DNA from: Symsagittifera roscoffensis
Lineage: Eukaryota > Xenacoelomorpha > Acoela > Convolutidae
DNA: 64,000 nt
Assembly: GCF_963678635.1 (NCBI RefSeq)
Contig: NC_087071.1
Span: 24,442,013 to 24,506,012 of the forward strand
Reading direction: 5' to 3'
In this document: positions 49,001-61,612 of the stretch, one piece after another
Layout: the number at the start of each line of letters is the position of its first letter
Numbering within the stretch: position 1 is the first letter of the stretch
Notes under the pieces: generated by a model
What the model was told of the DNA's origin: nothing
Database searches by the model: none
Seen by the model: the letters and a program-made list of their open reading frames with translations, nothing else
Made by a program: the position numbers and the translations under genes

Positions 49001-50549
49001 ATAAATTGAACTATTTAAGATCCAAAAGCTAGCTTAAAAAATTACACTTTTTTGCGAACCGGTTCTGTCATTTATGTATGTTGAAATTTTTCAAAGTTTC
49101 GTAGCTCAAATTGATAGCTGAACATCTCAGCTTTTTCGCGAACCGTATTCGTCTTTGAAGAAAATTGAAAGAATTCAAATTTTCAAAGCTCTAATAGCTT
49201 GCTTAAATACTCCACTCTTTTTGCTAACCGATTCCGCGCATAAAATAACTGGAACTATTTAAGATTCGGAGCTTAACTAGCTTGCTTGAAAAATTCAACA
49301 CTTTCACGAACGCAATTATTCTATGAAATAACTTAAAATATTTCAAAGATTCAAAGCTCCAATAGCTAGCTTAAAAAATTACACTTTTTTGCTAAACGAT
49401 TCTGTCATTTATATAACTTGAAATTTTTCAAAGTTTCGCAGCTCGAATTGATTGCTGAAAAATTTAAATTTTTTCGCAAACCGTTTTCGTCTTTGAAGCA
49501 AATTGAAAGAATTCAAAATTTCAGAGCTCGAATAGCTTGCTTAAATACTCCATTCTTTTTGCTAACCGGTTCCGCGCATAAAATAATTGGAACTATTTAG
49601 GATTCGGAGCTTGACCAGCTTGCTTCAAAAATTCAACACTTTCACGAACGCAATTATTCTATGAAATAACTTGTTATATTTCAAAGATTCAAAGCTCCAA
49701 CAGCTAGCTTAAAAAATTACACTTTTTTGCTAACCGATTCTGTCATTTATATAACTTGAAATACTTCAAACCTTCGTACCTCAAATTGATAGCTGAAAAT
49801 TCTCAGCTTTTTCGCAAACCCTTTTTTTTCTTTGAAAAAACTTGAAAGATTTCAAACTTTCAAAGCTCGAATAGCTTGCTTAAGAACTTCATTTTTTTGC
49901 AAACCGATTCCGCGCATAAGATAACTTGAACTATTTAAGATTCGGAGCTTGACTAGCTTGCTTGAAAAATTCAACACTTTCACGAACGCAATTATTCTAT
50001 GAAATAACTTGTTATATTTCAAAGATTCAGAGCTCCAATGGCTAGCTTAAAAAATTACACTTTTTTGCTAACCGATTCTGCCATTTATATAAGTTGAAAC
50101 TATTCAAAGTTTTGTAGCTCAAATCGATGGCTGAAACATCTCAGCTTTTTCGCGAACCGTATTCGTCTTTAAAGAAAATTGAAAGAATTCAAATTTCAAA
50201 GCTCGAATAGCTAGCTTAAATACTCGATTTTTTCTGCGACTCGATTCCGCTTATGAGGTAACTTCAACTATTTAAGATCCAGGGCTTGACTAGCGTGCAT
50301 GAAAAAGTCAACCCTTCTACGAACGGATCCCTTCTATGAAGAAACTTGTTTTATTTCAAAGTTTCAAAGCTCCAGAAGCTAGCTTAAAAAATTACACTTT
50401 TTTGCTAACCAATTCTGTCATTTTTATAATTTGAAATATTTCAAACCTTCGTACCTCAAATTGATAGCTGAAAGATCTCAGCTTTTTCGCTAACCCTTTT
50501 CGTCTTTGAAAAAACTTGAAAGATTTCAAACTTTCAAAGCTCGAATAGC
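46001..50549 (+). repeat. Four-monomer HOR units, moderately diverged
   Basis: Forward a-b-c-d units of about 338-340 bp, recognised by CGATTCTGTCATTTATATAA (a), CTCAGCTTTTTCGC (b), CGATTCCGCGTATGAG (c) and ACGAACGGATTCCTTC (d). At 49021 a c-type monomer jumps to a d-type ending (AAGATCCAAAAGCTAGC), so one monomer has been lost. The sequence just right of this joint reappears at the right end of the window. No other sequence type is seen. Confidence 0.85.
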
Positions 50550-51960
50550 TCGCTTAAAAACTCCATTCTTTTTGCGAACTGATTCCACGTATGAGATAAA
50601 TTGAACTATTTAAGATTCAGGGCTTGACTAACTTGCTTGAAAAAGTCAACCCTTCCACGAACGGGCTCCTTCTATGAAATAACTTGTTATGTTTCAAAGT
50701 TTCAAAGCTCCAATAGCTTGCTTAAAAAATTTACACTTTTTTGCAAACCGATTCTGTCATTGATATAACTTGGAATTTTTCAAAGTTTCGTAGCCCAAAT
50801 TGATAGCTGAAACATCTCAGCTTTTTCGCGAATCGTATTCGTCTTTGAAGAAAATTGAAAGAATTAAATTTTTCAAAGCTCGAATAGCTTGCTTAAATAC
50901 TCCATTCTTTTTGCGAACCGATTCCGCGTATGAGGTAACTTCAATTATTTATGATCCAAGGCTTAACTAGTTTGCTGAAAAATATCAAGCCTTCCACGAA
51001 CGGATTCGTTTTATGAAATAACTTGTTATTTTTCAAAACATCAAAGCTCCAAAAGCTAGCTTAAAAAATTACACTTTTTGTTAACCGATTCTGTCATTTA
51101 TATAACTTGAAATACTTCAAACTTTCATACCTCAAATTGATAGCTGAAAAATCTCAGCTTTTTCGCAAACCCTTTTCGTCTTTGAAGAACATTGAAAGAA
51201 TGCAAACTTTCAAAGCTCAAATAGCTCGCTTAAAAACTCCATTCTTTTTGCGAACTGATTCCACGTATGAGATAAATTGAACTATTTAAGATTCAGGGCT
51301 TGACTAACTTGCTTGAAAAAGTCAACCCTTCCACGAACGGGCTCCTTCTATGAAATAACTTGTTATGTTTCAAAGTTTCAAAGCTCCAATAGCTTGCTTA
51401 AAAAATTTACACTTTTTTGCAAACCGATTCTGTCATTGATATAACTTGGAATTTTTCAAAGTTTCGTAGCCCAAATTGATAGCTGAAACATCTCAGCTTT
51501 TTCGCGAATCGTATTCGTCTTTGAAGAAAATTGAAAGAATTAAATTTTTCAAAGCTCGAATAGCTTGCTTAAATACTCCATTCTTTTTGCGAACCGATTC
51601 CGCGTATGAGGTAACTTCAATTATTTATGATCCAAGGCTTAACTAGTTTGCTGAAAAAATATCAAGCCTTCCACGAACGGATTCGTTTTATGAAATAACT
51701 TGTTATTTTTCAAAACATCAAAGCTCCAAAAGCTAGCTTAAAAAATTACACTTTTTGTTAACCGATTCTGTCATTTATATAACTTGAAATACTTCAAACT
51801 TTCATACCTCAAATTGATAGCTGAAAAATCTCAGCTTTTTCGCAAACCCTTTTCGTCTTTGAAGAACATTGAAAGAATGCAAACTTTCAAAGCTCAAATA
51901 GCTCGCTTAAAAACTCCATTCTTTTTGCAAACTGATTCCACGTATGAGATAAATTGAACA
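50550..51960 (+). repeat. 676-bp near-identical tandem duplication
   Basis: ACGGGCTCCTTCTATG at about 50661 recurs at 51337 (offset 676, two four-mer units). The match covers essentially the whole unit, from GCTCGCTTAAAAACTCC to CACGTATGAGATAAATTG. One visible difference is an extra A in GCTGAAAAAATATC near 51655. The related single copy at 48713-48960 suggests its source. Confidence 0.9.
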
Positions 51961-54900
51961 ATTTAGGCTCCAGGGCTTGACTAGCTTGCTTGAAAAAGTC
52001 AACCCTTCCACGAACGGATTCATTCCATGAAAAAACTTGTTTTATTTCAAAGTTTCAAAGCTCAAATAGCTTGCTTAAAAACTCCATACTTTTTGCAAAC
52101 CGATTCCGCGTATGAGGTAACTTCAACTATTTAAGATCCAGGGTTGACTAGCTTGCTTGAAGAGGTCAACTCTTCCACGAACGGATTCCCTCTATGAAGT
52201 AACTTGTTTTATTTCTAAAATTCAAAGCTCCAAAAGCTAGAAAAAAAAATTACACTTTTTTGCTAACCGATACTGTCATTTATATAACTTGAAAAATTTC
52301 AAAATTCCGTACCTCAAACTGACTTCTGAAAAATCTCAGCTTTAGCAAACTCTTTTAGTCTTTGAAAAAACTTGAAAGATTTCAAACTTTCGAAGCTCGA
52401 ATTGCTTGCTTAAGAACTTCATTCTTTTTGAGAACCGATTCCGCGTATAAGATAACTTGAACTCTTAAGGATTCAGAGCTCGACTAGTTTGCTTGAAAAA
52501 TTCAACACTTTCCCGAACGGATTCCTTCTATGAAATAACTTGTTATATTTCAAAGGTTCAAAGCTCCAAAAGCTAGCTTAAAAAATTAAACTTTTTTGCT
52601 AGCCGATTCTATCATTTAAATAACTTGAAAGATTTCGAGGTTTCGTAGCTCAAATTGATAGCTGAAACATCTCAGCTTTTTCGCGAATCGTATTCGGCTT
52701 TGAAGAAAGTTGAAAAAATTCAAATTTTCAAAGCTTGAATAGCTTGCTTCATTACTCCATTCTTTTTGCGAACCGACTCCGCGTATGAGGTAACTTCGAC
52801 TATTTATGATCCAAGTCTTGACTAGTTTGCTTGCAAAATGTCAACCCTTCTACGAACGGATTCCTTCTATGAAATAACTTGTTTTTCTTCAAAGTTTCAA
52901 AGCCCCAAAAGCTAGCTTAAAAACTACACTTTTTTGCTAACCGATTCTGTCATTTATATATGTTGAAATTTCTCAAAGTTTTGCAGCTCAAATTGATAGC
53001 TGAAACATTTCAGCTTTTCGCGAACCGTATTCGTCTTTGAAGCAAATTGAAAGAATTCAAACTTTCAAAGCTCGAATAGCTTGCTTAAATACTCCCTTTT
53101 TCTGCGAACCGATTCCGCGTATGAGGTAACTTCAACTTTTTAAGATCCGTGGGTTGACTAGCGTGCATGAAAAAGTCAACCCTTCTACGAACAGATTCCT
53201 TCTAGGAAATAACTTGTTTTATTTCAAAGTTCCAAAGCTACGAAAGCTAGCTTACAAAATTACACATTTTTGCTAACCGATTCTGTCATTTATATAACTT
53301 AAAATACTTCAGACCTTCGTACCTCAAATTGATAGCTGAAAAATCTCAGCTTTTTCGCAAACCGTATTTATCTTTGAAGAAAATTGAAGGAATTCAAACT
53401 TTCAAACCTCGAATAGCTTGCTTAAATACTCCATTCTTTTTGCTAACCGATGCCGCGCATAAAATAAATGGAACTATTTAAGATTCGGAGCTTGACTAGC
53501 TTGCTTGAAAAATTCAACACTTTCACGAACGCAATTATTCTATGAAATAACTTGTTATATTTCAAAGATTCAAAGCTCCAATAGCTAGCTTAAAAAATTA
53601 CACTTTTTTGCTAACCGATTCTGTCATTTATATAACTTGGAATTTTTCAAAGTTTCGCAGCTCGAATTGATTGCTGAAAAGTTTCAACTTTTTAGCAAAC
53701 CGTTTTCATCTTTGAAGCAAATTGAAAGAATTCAAACTTTCAAAGCTCGAATTGCTTGCTTAAATACTCCATTTTTCTGCAAACCAATTCCGCGTATGAG
53801 GTAACTTCAACTTTTTAAGATCCGTGGCTTGACTAGCGTGCATGAAAAAGTCAACCCTTCTACAAACAGATTCCTTCTGGGAAATAACTTGTTTTATTTC
53901 AAAGTTTCAAAGCTCCGAAAGCTAGCTTAAAAACTTACAAATTTTTGCTAACCGATTCTGTCATTTATATAACTTGAAATACTTCAGACCATCGTACCTC
54001 AAATTGATAGCTGAAAAATCTCAGCTTTTTCGCAAACCGTATTTATCTTTGAAGAAAATTGAAAGAATTCAAAATTTCAAAGCTCGAATAGCTTGCTTAA
54101 ATACTCCATTCTTTTTGCGAACCGATTCCACGCATAAGATAACTTGAACTATTAAAGATTCGGAGCTTGACTAGCTTGCTTGAAAAATTCAACACTTTCA
54201 CGAACGCAGTTATTCTATGAAATAACTTGTTATATATCAAAGATTCAAAGCTCCAATAGCTAGCCTAAAAAATTTCACTTTTTTGCTAACTGATTCTGTC
54301 ATTTATATAACTTGGAATTTTTCAAAGTTTCGCAGCTCGAATTGATTGCTGAAAAATTTCAATTTTTTCGCAAACCGTTTTCGTCTTTGAAGCAAACTGA
54401 AAGAATTCAAACTTTAAAAGCTCGAATAGCATGCTTAAATACTCCATGTTTCTGCGAACCGATTCCGCGTATGAGGTAACTTCAACTATTTAAGATCCAG
54501 GGCTTGACTAGCGTGCATGAACAAGTCAACCCTTCTACGAACGGATACCTTCTATGAAATAACTTGTTTTATTTCAAAATTTCAAAGCTCCAAAAGCTAG
54601 CTTAAAAGATTACACTTTTTTGCTAACCGATTCTGTCATTTATATATGTTGAAATTTTTCAAAGTTTCGTGGCTCAAATTGATAGCTGAAACATCTCAGC
54701 TTTTTTGCGAACCGTATTCGTCTTTGAAGAAAATTGAAAGAATTCAAACTTTCAAAGCTCGAATAGATTGCTTAAATACTCCATTCTTCTTGCGAACCGA
54801 TTCCGCGTATGAGGTAACTTCAACTATTTATGATCCAAGGCTTGACTAGTTTGCATGAAAAATGTCAACCCTTCTACGAACGGATTCCTTCTATGAAATG

Positions 54901-57900
54901 ACTTGTTTTATTTCAAAGTTTCAAAGCTCAAAAAACTAGCTTAAAAAACACATTTTTGCTAACCGATTCTGTCATTTATATATGGTGAAATTTTTCAAAG
55001 TTTCGTGGCTCAAATTGATAGCTGAAACATCTCAGCTTTTTTGCGAACCGTATTCGTCTTTGAAGCAAACTGAAAGAATTCAAACTTTCAAAGCTCGAAT
55101 AGCATGCTTAAATACTCCATGTTTCTGCGAACCGATTCCGCGTATGAGGTAACTTCAACTATTTAAGATCCAGGGCTTGACTAGCGTGCATGAAAAAGTC
55201 AACCCTTCTACGAACGGATACCTTCTATGAAATAACTTGTTTTATTTCAAAATTTCAAAGCTCCAAAAGCTAGCCTAAAAGATTACACTTTTTTGCTAAC
55301 CGGTTCTGTCATTTATATATGGTGAATTTTTTCAAAGTTTCGTGGCTCAAATTGATAGCTGAAACATCTCAGCTTTTTTGCGAACCGTATTCGTCTTTGA
55401 AGAAAATTGAAAGAATTCAAACTTTCGAAGCTCGAATAGATTGCTTAAATACTCCATTCTTCTTGCGAACCGATTCCGCGTATGAGGTAACTTCAACTAT
55501 TTAAGATCCAAGGCTTGACTAGTTTGCATGAAAAAGTCAACCCTTCTTCGAACGATTTCCTCCAATGAAATAACTTGTTATTTTCAAAGTTTCAAAGCTC
55601 CAAAAGCAGGCTTGGAAAATTAAACTTTTTTGCTAGCCGATTCTATCATTTAAATAACTTGAAATATTTCAAAGTTTCGTAGCACAAATTGATAGCTGAA
55701 ACATCTCAGCTTTTTTGCGAACCGTATTCGTCTTTGAAGAAAATTGAAAGAATTCAAACTTTCAAAGCTCGAATAGATTGCTTAAATACTCCATTCTTCT
55801 TGCGAACCGATTCCGCGTATGAGGTAACTTCAACTATTTATGATCCAAGGCTTGACTAGTTTGCATGAAAAAGTCAACCCTTCTTCGAACGATTTCCTTC
55901 AATGAAATAACTTGTTATTTTCAAAGTTTCAAAGCTCCAAAAGCAGGCTTGAAAAATTAAACTTTTTTGCTAGCCGATTCTATCATTTAAATAACTTGAA
56001 ATATTTCAAAGTTTCGTAGCACAAATTGATAGCTGAAACATCTCAGCTTTTTCGCGAACCGTATTCGTCTTTGAAGAAAATTGAAAGAATTCAAATTTTC
56101 AAAGCTCGAATAGCTTGCTTAAATACTCCATTTTTTTTCTGCTAACCGATTCCGCCGTTAAATAACTGGAACTATTTAAAATTCGGAGCTTGACTAGCTT
56201 GCATGAAAAAGTCAACCCTTCTTCGAACGATTTCCTTCAATGAAATAACTTGTTATTTTCAAAGATTCAAAGCTCCAATAGCTAGCTTAAAAAATTACAC
56301 TTTTTTGCTAACCGATTCTGTCATTTATATAACTTTGAATTTTTCAAAGTTTCGTAGCTCAAATTGATAGCTGAAACATCTCAGCTTTTTGCGAATCGTA
56401 TTCGTCTTTGAAAAAAATTGAATGAATTCAAATTTTCAAAGCTCGAATAGCTTGCTTAAATACTCCATTCTTTTTGCTAACCGATTCCGCGCATAAAATA
56501 ACTGGAACTATTTAAGATTCGGAGCTTGACTAGTTTGCTTGAAAAATGTCAACCCTTCTACGAACGGATTCCTTCTACGAAAAAACTTGTTATATTTCAA
56601 AGTTTCAAAGCTCCAAAAGCTAGCCTAAAAAATTAAACTTTTTTGCTAACCGATTCTGTCATTTATATAACTTTGAATTTTTCAAAGTTTCGTAGCTCAA
56701 ATTGATAGCTGAAACATCTCAGCCTTTTTGCGAACCGTATTCATCTTTGAAGAAATTTGAAAGAATTCAAACTTTCAAAGCCTAAATAGCTTGCTTAAAT
56801 ACTCCATTCTTTTTGCAAACTGATTCCGGGTATGAGGTAACTTCATTTATTTAAGATCCAGGGCTTGACTAGTGTGCATGAAAAAGTCAACCCTTCTACG
56901 AACGGATTCCTTCTATGAAAGAACTTGTTTTATTTCAAAGTTTCAAAGCTCCAAAAGCTAAGCGATTCTGTCATTTATAAATATTGAATTTTTTCAAAGT
57001 TTCGTAGCTCAAATTGATAGCTGAAACATCTCAGCTACTTTGCGAACCGTATCCGTCTTTGAAGAAAATTGAAAGAATTCATACTTTCAAAGCTCAAATA
57101 GCTTGCTTAAATACTCCATTCTTTTTGCAAACTGATTCCGCGTATGAGGTAACTTCAACTATTTAAGATCCAGGGCTTGACTAGCGTGCATGAAAAATAT
57201 CAACCCTTCTACGAACGGATTCCTTCTATGAAATAACTTGTTTTATTTCAAAGTTTCAAAGCTCCAAAAGCTAGCTTAAAAAATTGCACATTTTTGCAAA
57301 CCGATTCTGTCATTTATATATGTTGAAATTTTTCAAAGTTTCGTGGCTCAAATTGATACCTGAAACATCTCAGCTTTTTTGCGAACCGTATTCGTCTTTG
57401 AAGAAAATTGAAAGAATTCAAACTTTCAAAGCTCAAATAGCTTGCTTAAATACTTCATTCTTTTTGCAAACTGATTCCGCGTATGAGGTAACTTCAACTA
57501 TTTAAGATCCAGGGCTTGACTAGCGTGCATGAAAAAGTCAACCCTTCTACGAACGGATTCCTTCTAAGAAAGAACTTGTTTTATTTCAAAGTTTCAAAGC
57601 TCCAAAAGCTAAGCGATTCTGTCATTTATAAATATTGAATTTTTTCAAAGTTTCGTAGCTCAAATTGATAGCTGAAACATCTCAGCTTTTTCGCGAACCG
57701 TATTCGTCTTTGAAGAAAATTGAAAAAATTCAAATTTTCAAAGCTCGAATAGCTTGCTTTAATACTCCATCCTTTTTGCTAACCGATTCCGCGCATAAAA
57801 TAACTGGAACTTTTTAAGATTCGAAGCTTGACTAGCTTGCTTGAAAAATTCAGTACTTTCACTAACGCAATTTTTCTATGAAATAACTTGTTATATTTCA

Positions 57901-59291
57901 AAGATTCAAAGCTCCAATAGCTAGCTTAAAAAATTACACTTTTTTGCTAACCGATTCTGTCATTTATATAACTTGGATTTTTTCAAAGTTTCGCAGCTCG
58001 AATTGATTGCTGAAAAATTTCAACTTTTTCGCAAACCGTTTTCGTATTTGAAGCAAATTGAAAGAATTCAATTTTTCAAAGCTGGAATAGCTTGCTTAAA
58101 GACTCCATTTTTCTGCGAACCGATTCCGCGTATGAGGTAACTTCAACTTTTTAAGATCCGGTGCTTTACTAGCGTGCATGAAAAAGTCAACCCTTCTACG
58201 AACGGATTCCTTCTATGAAATAACTTGTTTTATTTCAAAGTTTCAAAGCTCCAAAAGCTAGCTTAAAAAATTGCACATTTTTGCAAACCGATTCTGTCAT
58301 TTTTATAATTTGAAATTTTTCAAAGTTTCGTGGCTCAAATTGATAGCTGAAACATCTCAGCTTTTTTGCGAACCGTATTCGTCTTTGAAGAAAATTGAAA
58401 GAATTCAAACTTTCAAAGCTCAAATAGTTTGCTTAAATACTTCATTCTTTTTGCAAACTGATTCCGCGTATGAGGTAACTTCAACTATTTAAGATCCAGG
58501 GCTTGACTAGCGTGCATGAAAAAGTCAACCCTTCTACGAACGGATTCCTTCTATGAAAGAACTTGTTTTATTTCAAAGTTTCAAAGCTCCAAAAGCTAAG
58601 CGATTCTGTCATTTATAAATATTGAATTTTTTCAAAGTTTCGCAGCTCAAATTGATAGCTGAAACATCTCAGCTTTTTCGCGAACCGTATTCGTCTTTGA
58701 AGAAAATTGAAAAAATTCAAATTTTCAAAGCTCGAATAGCTTGCCTAAATACTCCATCCTTTTTGCTAACCGATTCCGCGCATCAAATAACTGGAACTAT
58801 TTAAGATTCGGAGCTTGACTAGCTTGCTTGAAAAATTCAGTACTTTCACTAACGCAATTTTTCTAAGAAATAACTTGTTTTATTTCAAAATTTCAAAGCT
58901 CCAAAAGCTAGCTTAAAAAATTACACATTTTTGCTAACCGATTCTGTCATTTATATATGTTGAAATTTTTCAAAGTTTCGTGGCTCAAGTTGATAGCTGA
59001 AACATCTCAGCTTTTTTTGCGAACCGTATTCGTCTTTGAAGAAAATTGAAAGAATTCAAACTTTCAAAGCTCGAATAGCTTGCTTAAATACTCCGTTCTT
59101 TTTGCGAACCGATTCCGCGTATGAGGTAATTTCAACTATTTATTATCCAAGGCTTGACTAGTTTGCTTGAAAATATCAACCCTTCTACGAACGGATTCCT
59201 TCTATGAAGTAACTTGTTATATTTCAAAGTTTCAAAGCTCCAAAAGCTAGTTTAAAAAATTACACTTTTTTGCTAACCGATTCTGTCATTT
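51961..59291 (+). repeat. Four-monomer HOR array with mixed sub-families
   Basis: Continuous forward a-b-c-d units, period 335-342 bp. Two variants of d alternate irregularly: GCGTGCATGAAAAAGTCAACCC and GCTTGCTTGAAAAATTCAACAC. A shortened a monomer (AAAGCTAAGCGATTCTG) occurs at 56961, 57612 and 58599. The pair 55,330 and 55,670 shares GAACGATTTCCT and AAGCAGGCTTG variants with the next unit. No non-satellite insertion is seen. Confidence 0.85.
56955..56975 (+). repeat. Shared 26-28 bp deletion in monomer a
   Basis: Normal copies read CCAAAAGCTAGCTTAAAAA and then, about 15 bp later, TTGCTAACCGATTC. Here AAAGCTAAGCGATTCTG is read, as if the sequence between two GCTA tetranucleotides had been removed. 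Identical joints are at 57612, 58599 and 61619, so one deletion event was later copied to four sites. Confidence 0.85.
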
Positions 59292-61612
59292 ATGAATGTT
59301 GAAATTTTTCAAATTTCGTGGCTCAAATTGATAGCTGAAACATCTCAGCTTTTTTGCGAACCGTATTCGTCTTTGAAGAAAATTGAAAGAATTCAAACTT
59401 TCAAAGCTCAAATAGCTTGCTTAAATACTCCATTCTTTTTGCAAACTGATTCCGCGTATGAGGTAACTTCAACTATTTAAGATCCAGGGCTTGACTAGCG
59501 TGCATGAAAAATGTCAACCCTTCTACGAACGGATTCCTTTTATGAAATAACTTGTTTCATTTCAAAGTTTCAAAGCTCCAAAAGCTAGCTTAAAAAGTTG
59601 CACATTTTTGCTAACCGATTCTGTCATTTGTATATGTTGAAATTTTTCAAAGTTTCGTGGCTCAAATTGATAGCTGAAACATCTCAGCTTTTTTGCGAAC
59701 CGTATTCGTCTTTGAAGAAAATTGAAAGAATTCAAACTTTCAAAGCTCAAATAGCTTGCTTAAATACTCCATTCTTTTTGCAAACTGATTCCTCGTATGA
59801 GGTAACTTCAACTATTTAAGATCCAGGGCTTGACTAGCGTGCATGAAAAAGTCAACCCTTCTACGAACGGACTCCTTCTATGAAATAACTTGTTATATTT
59901 CAAGGTTTCAAAGCTCCAAAAGCTAGCTTAAAAAATTAAAATTTTTTGCTAACCGATTCTGTCATTTATATATGTTGAAATTTTTCAAAGTTTCGTGGCT
60001 CAAATTGATAGCTGAAACATCTCAGCTTTTTTGCGAACCGTATTCGTCTTTGAAGAAAATTGAAAGAATTCAAACTTTCAAAGCTCAAATAGGTTGCTTA
60101 AATACTCCATTCTTTTTGCAAACTGATTTCGCGTATGAGGTAACTTCAACTATTTAAGATCCAGGGCTTGACTAGTGTGCATGAAAAATGTCAACCCTTC
60201 TACGAACGGATTCCTTCTACGAAATAACTTGTTTCATTTCAAAGTTTCAAAGCTCCAAAAGCTAGCTTAAAAAATTAAAATTTTTTGCTAACCGATTCTG
60301 TCATTTATATATGTTGAAATTTTTCAAAGTTTCGTGGCTCAAATTGATAGCTGAAACATCTCAGCTTTTTTGCGAACCGTATTCGTCTTTGAAGAAAATT
60401 GAAAGAATTCAAACTTTCAAAGCTCAAATAGGTTGCTTGAATACTCCATTCTTTTTGCAAACTGATTCCGCGTATGAGGTAACTTCAACTATTTAAGATC
60501 CAGGGCTTGACTAGCGTGCATGAAAAAGTCAACCCTTCTACGAACGGACTCCTTCTATGAAATAACTTGTTATATTTCAAGGTTTCAAAGCTCCAAAAGC
60601 TAGCTTAAAAAATTAAAATTTTTTGCTAACCGATTCTGTCATTTATATATGTTGAAATTTTTCAAAGTTTCGTGGCTCAAATTGATAGCTGAAACATCTC
60701 AGCTTTTTTGCGAACCGTATTCGTCATTGAAGAAAATTGAAAGAATTCAAACTTTCAAAGCTCAAATAGCTTGCTTAAATACTCCATTCTTTTTGCAAAC
60801 TGATTCCGCGTATGAGTTAACTTCAACTATTTAAGATCCAGGGCTTGACTAGTGTGCATGAAAAATGTCAACCCTTCTACGAACGGATTCCTTCTACGAA
60901 ATAACTTGTTTTATTTCAAAGTTTCTAAGCTCCAAAAGTTAGCTTAAAAAATTACACATCTTTGCTAACCGATTCTGTCATTTATATATGTTGAAATTTT
61001 TCAAAGTTTCGTGGCTCAAATTGATAGCTGAAACATCTCAGCTTTTTTGCGAACCGTATTCGTGTTTGAAGAAAATTGAAAGAATTCAAACTTTCAAAGC
61101 TCAAATAGCTTGCTTGAATACTCCATTCTTTTTGCAAACTGATTCCGCGTTTGAGGTAACTTCAACTATTTAAGATACAGGGCTTGACTAGCGTGCATGA
61201 AAAATGTCAACCCTTCTACGAACGGATTCCTTCTATAAAATAATTTGTTATATTTCAAAGTTTCAAAGCTCCAAAAGCTAGCTTAAAAAACTGCACATTT
61301 TTGCTAACCGATTCTGTCATTTATAGATGTTGAAATTTTTCAAAGTTTCGTGGCTCAAATTGATAGCTGAAACATCTCAGCTTTTTTGCAAACCGTATTC
61401 GTCTTTGAAGAAAATTGAAAGAATTCAAACTTTCAAAGCTCAAATAGCTTGCTTAAATACTCCATTCTTTTTGCAAACTGATTCCGCGTATGAGGTAACT
61501 TCAACTATTTAAGATCCAGGGCTTGACTAGCGTGCATGAAAAAGTCAACCCTTCTACGAACGGATTCCTTCTATGAAATAACTTGTTTTATTTCAAAGTT
61601 TCAAAGCTCCAA
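59292..61612 (+). repeat. Most homogeneous 339-bp four-monomer HOR array
   Basis: TTGAAATTTTTCAAAGTTTC followed by GTGGCTCAAATTGATAGCTG recurs near 59298, 59635, 59975, 60314, 60652, 60991 and 61330, spaced 338-340 bp, with very few differences between copies. Alternating units differ in monomer d: AGTGTGCATGAAAAATGTC at about 60173 and 60851, versus GCGTGCATGAAAAAGTC with GGACTCC at about 59867 and 60546. The super-unit is therefore about 678 bp. Because 339 is a multiple of three, the same stop-free stretch of 61 codons recurs in each unit. It is not a gene. Confidence 0.92.

Noticed and set aside
59292-61512. Series of nearly identical 61-codon open frames, one per 339-bp unit, that could be taken for a tandem family of small proteins
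   Set aside because: They coincide exactly with the HOR period (339 is a multiple of three), equivalent frames in other units are broken by ordinary monomer variation, and the translated text only mirrors the monomer linkers. There is no independent sign of coding.
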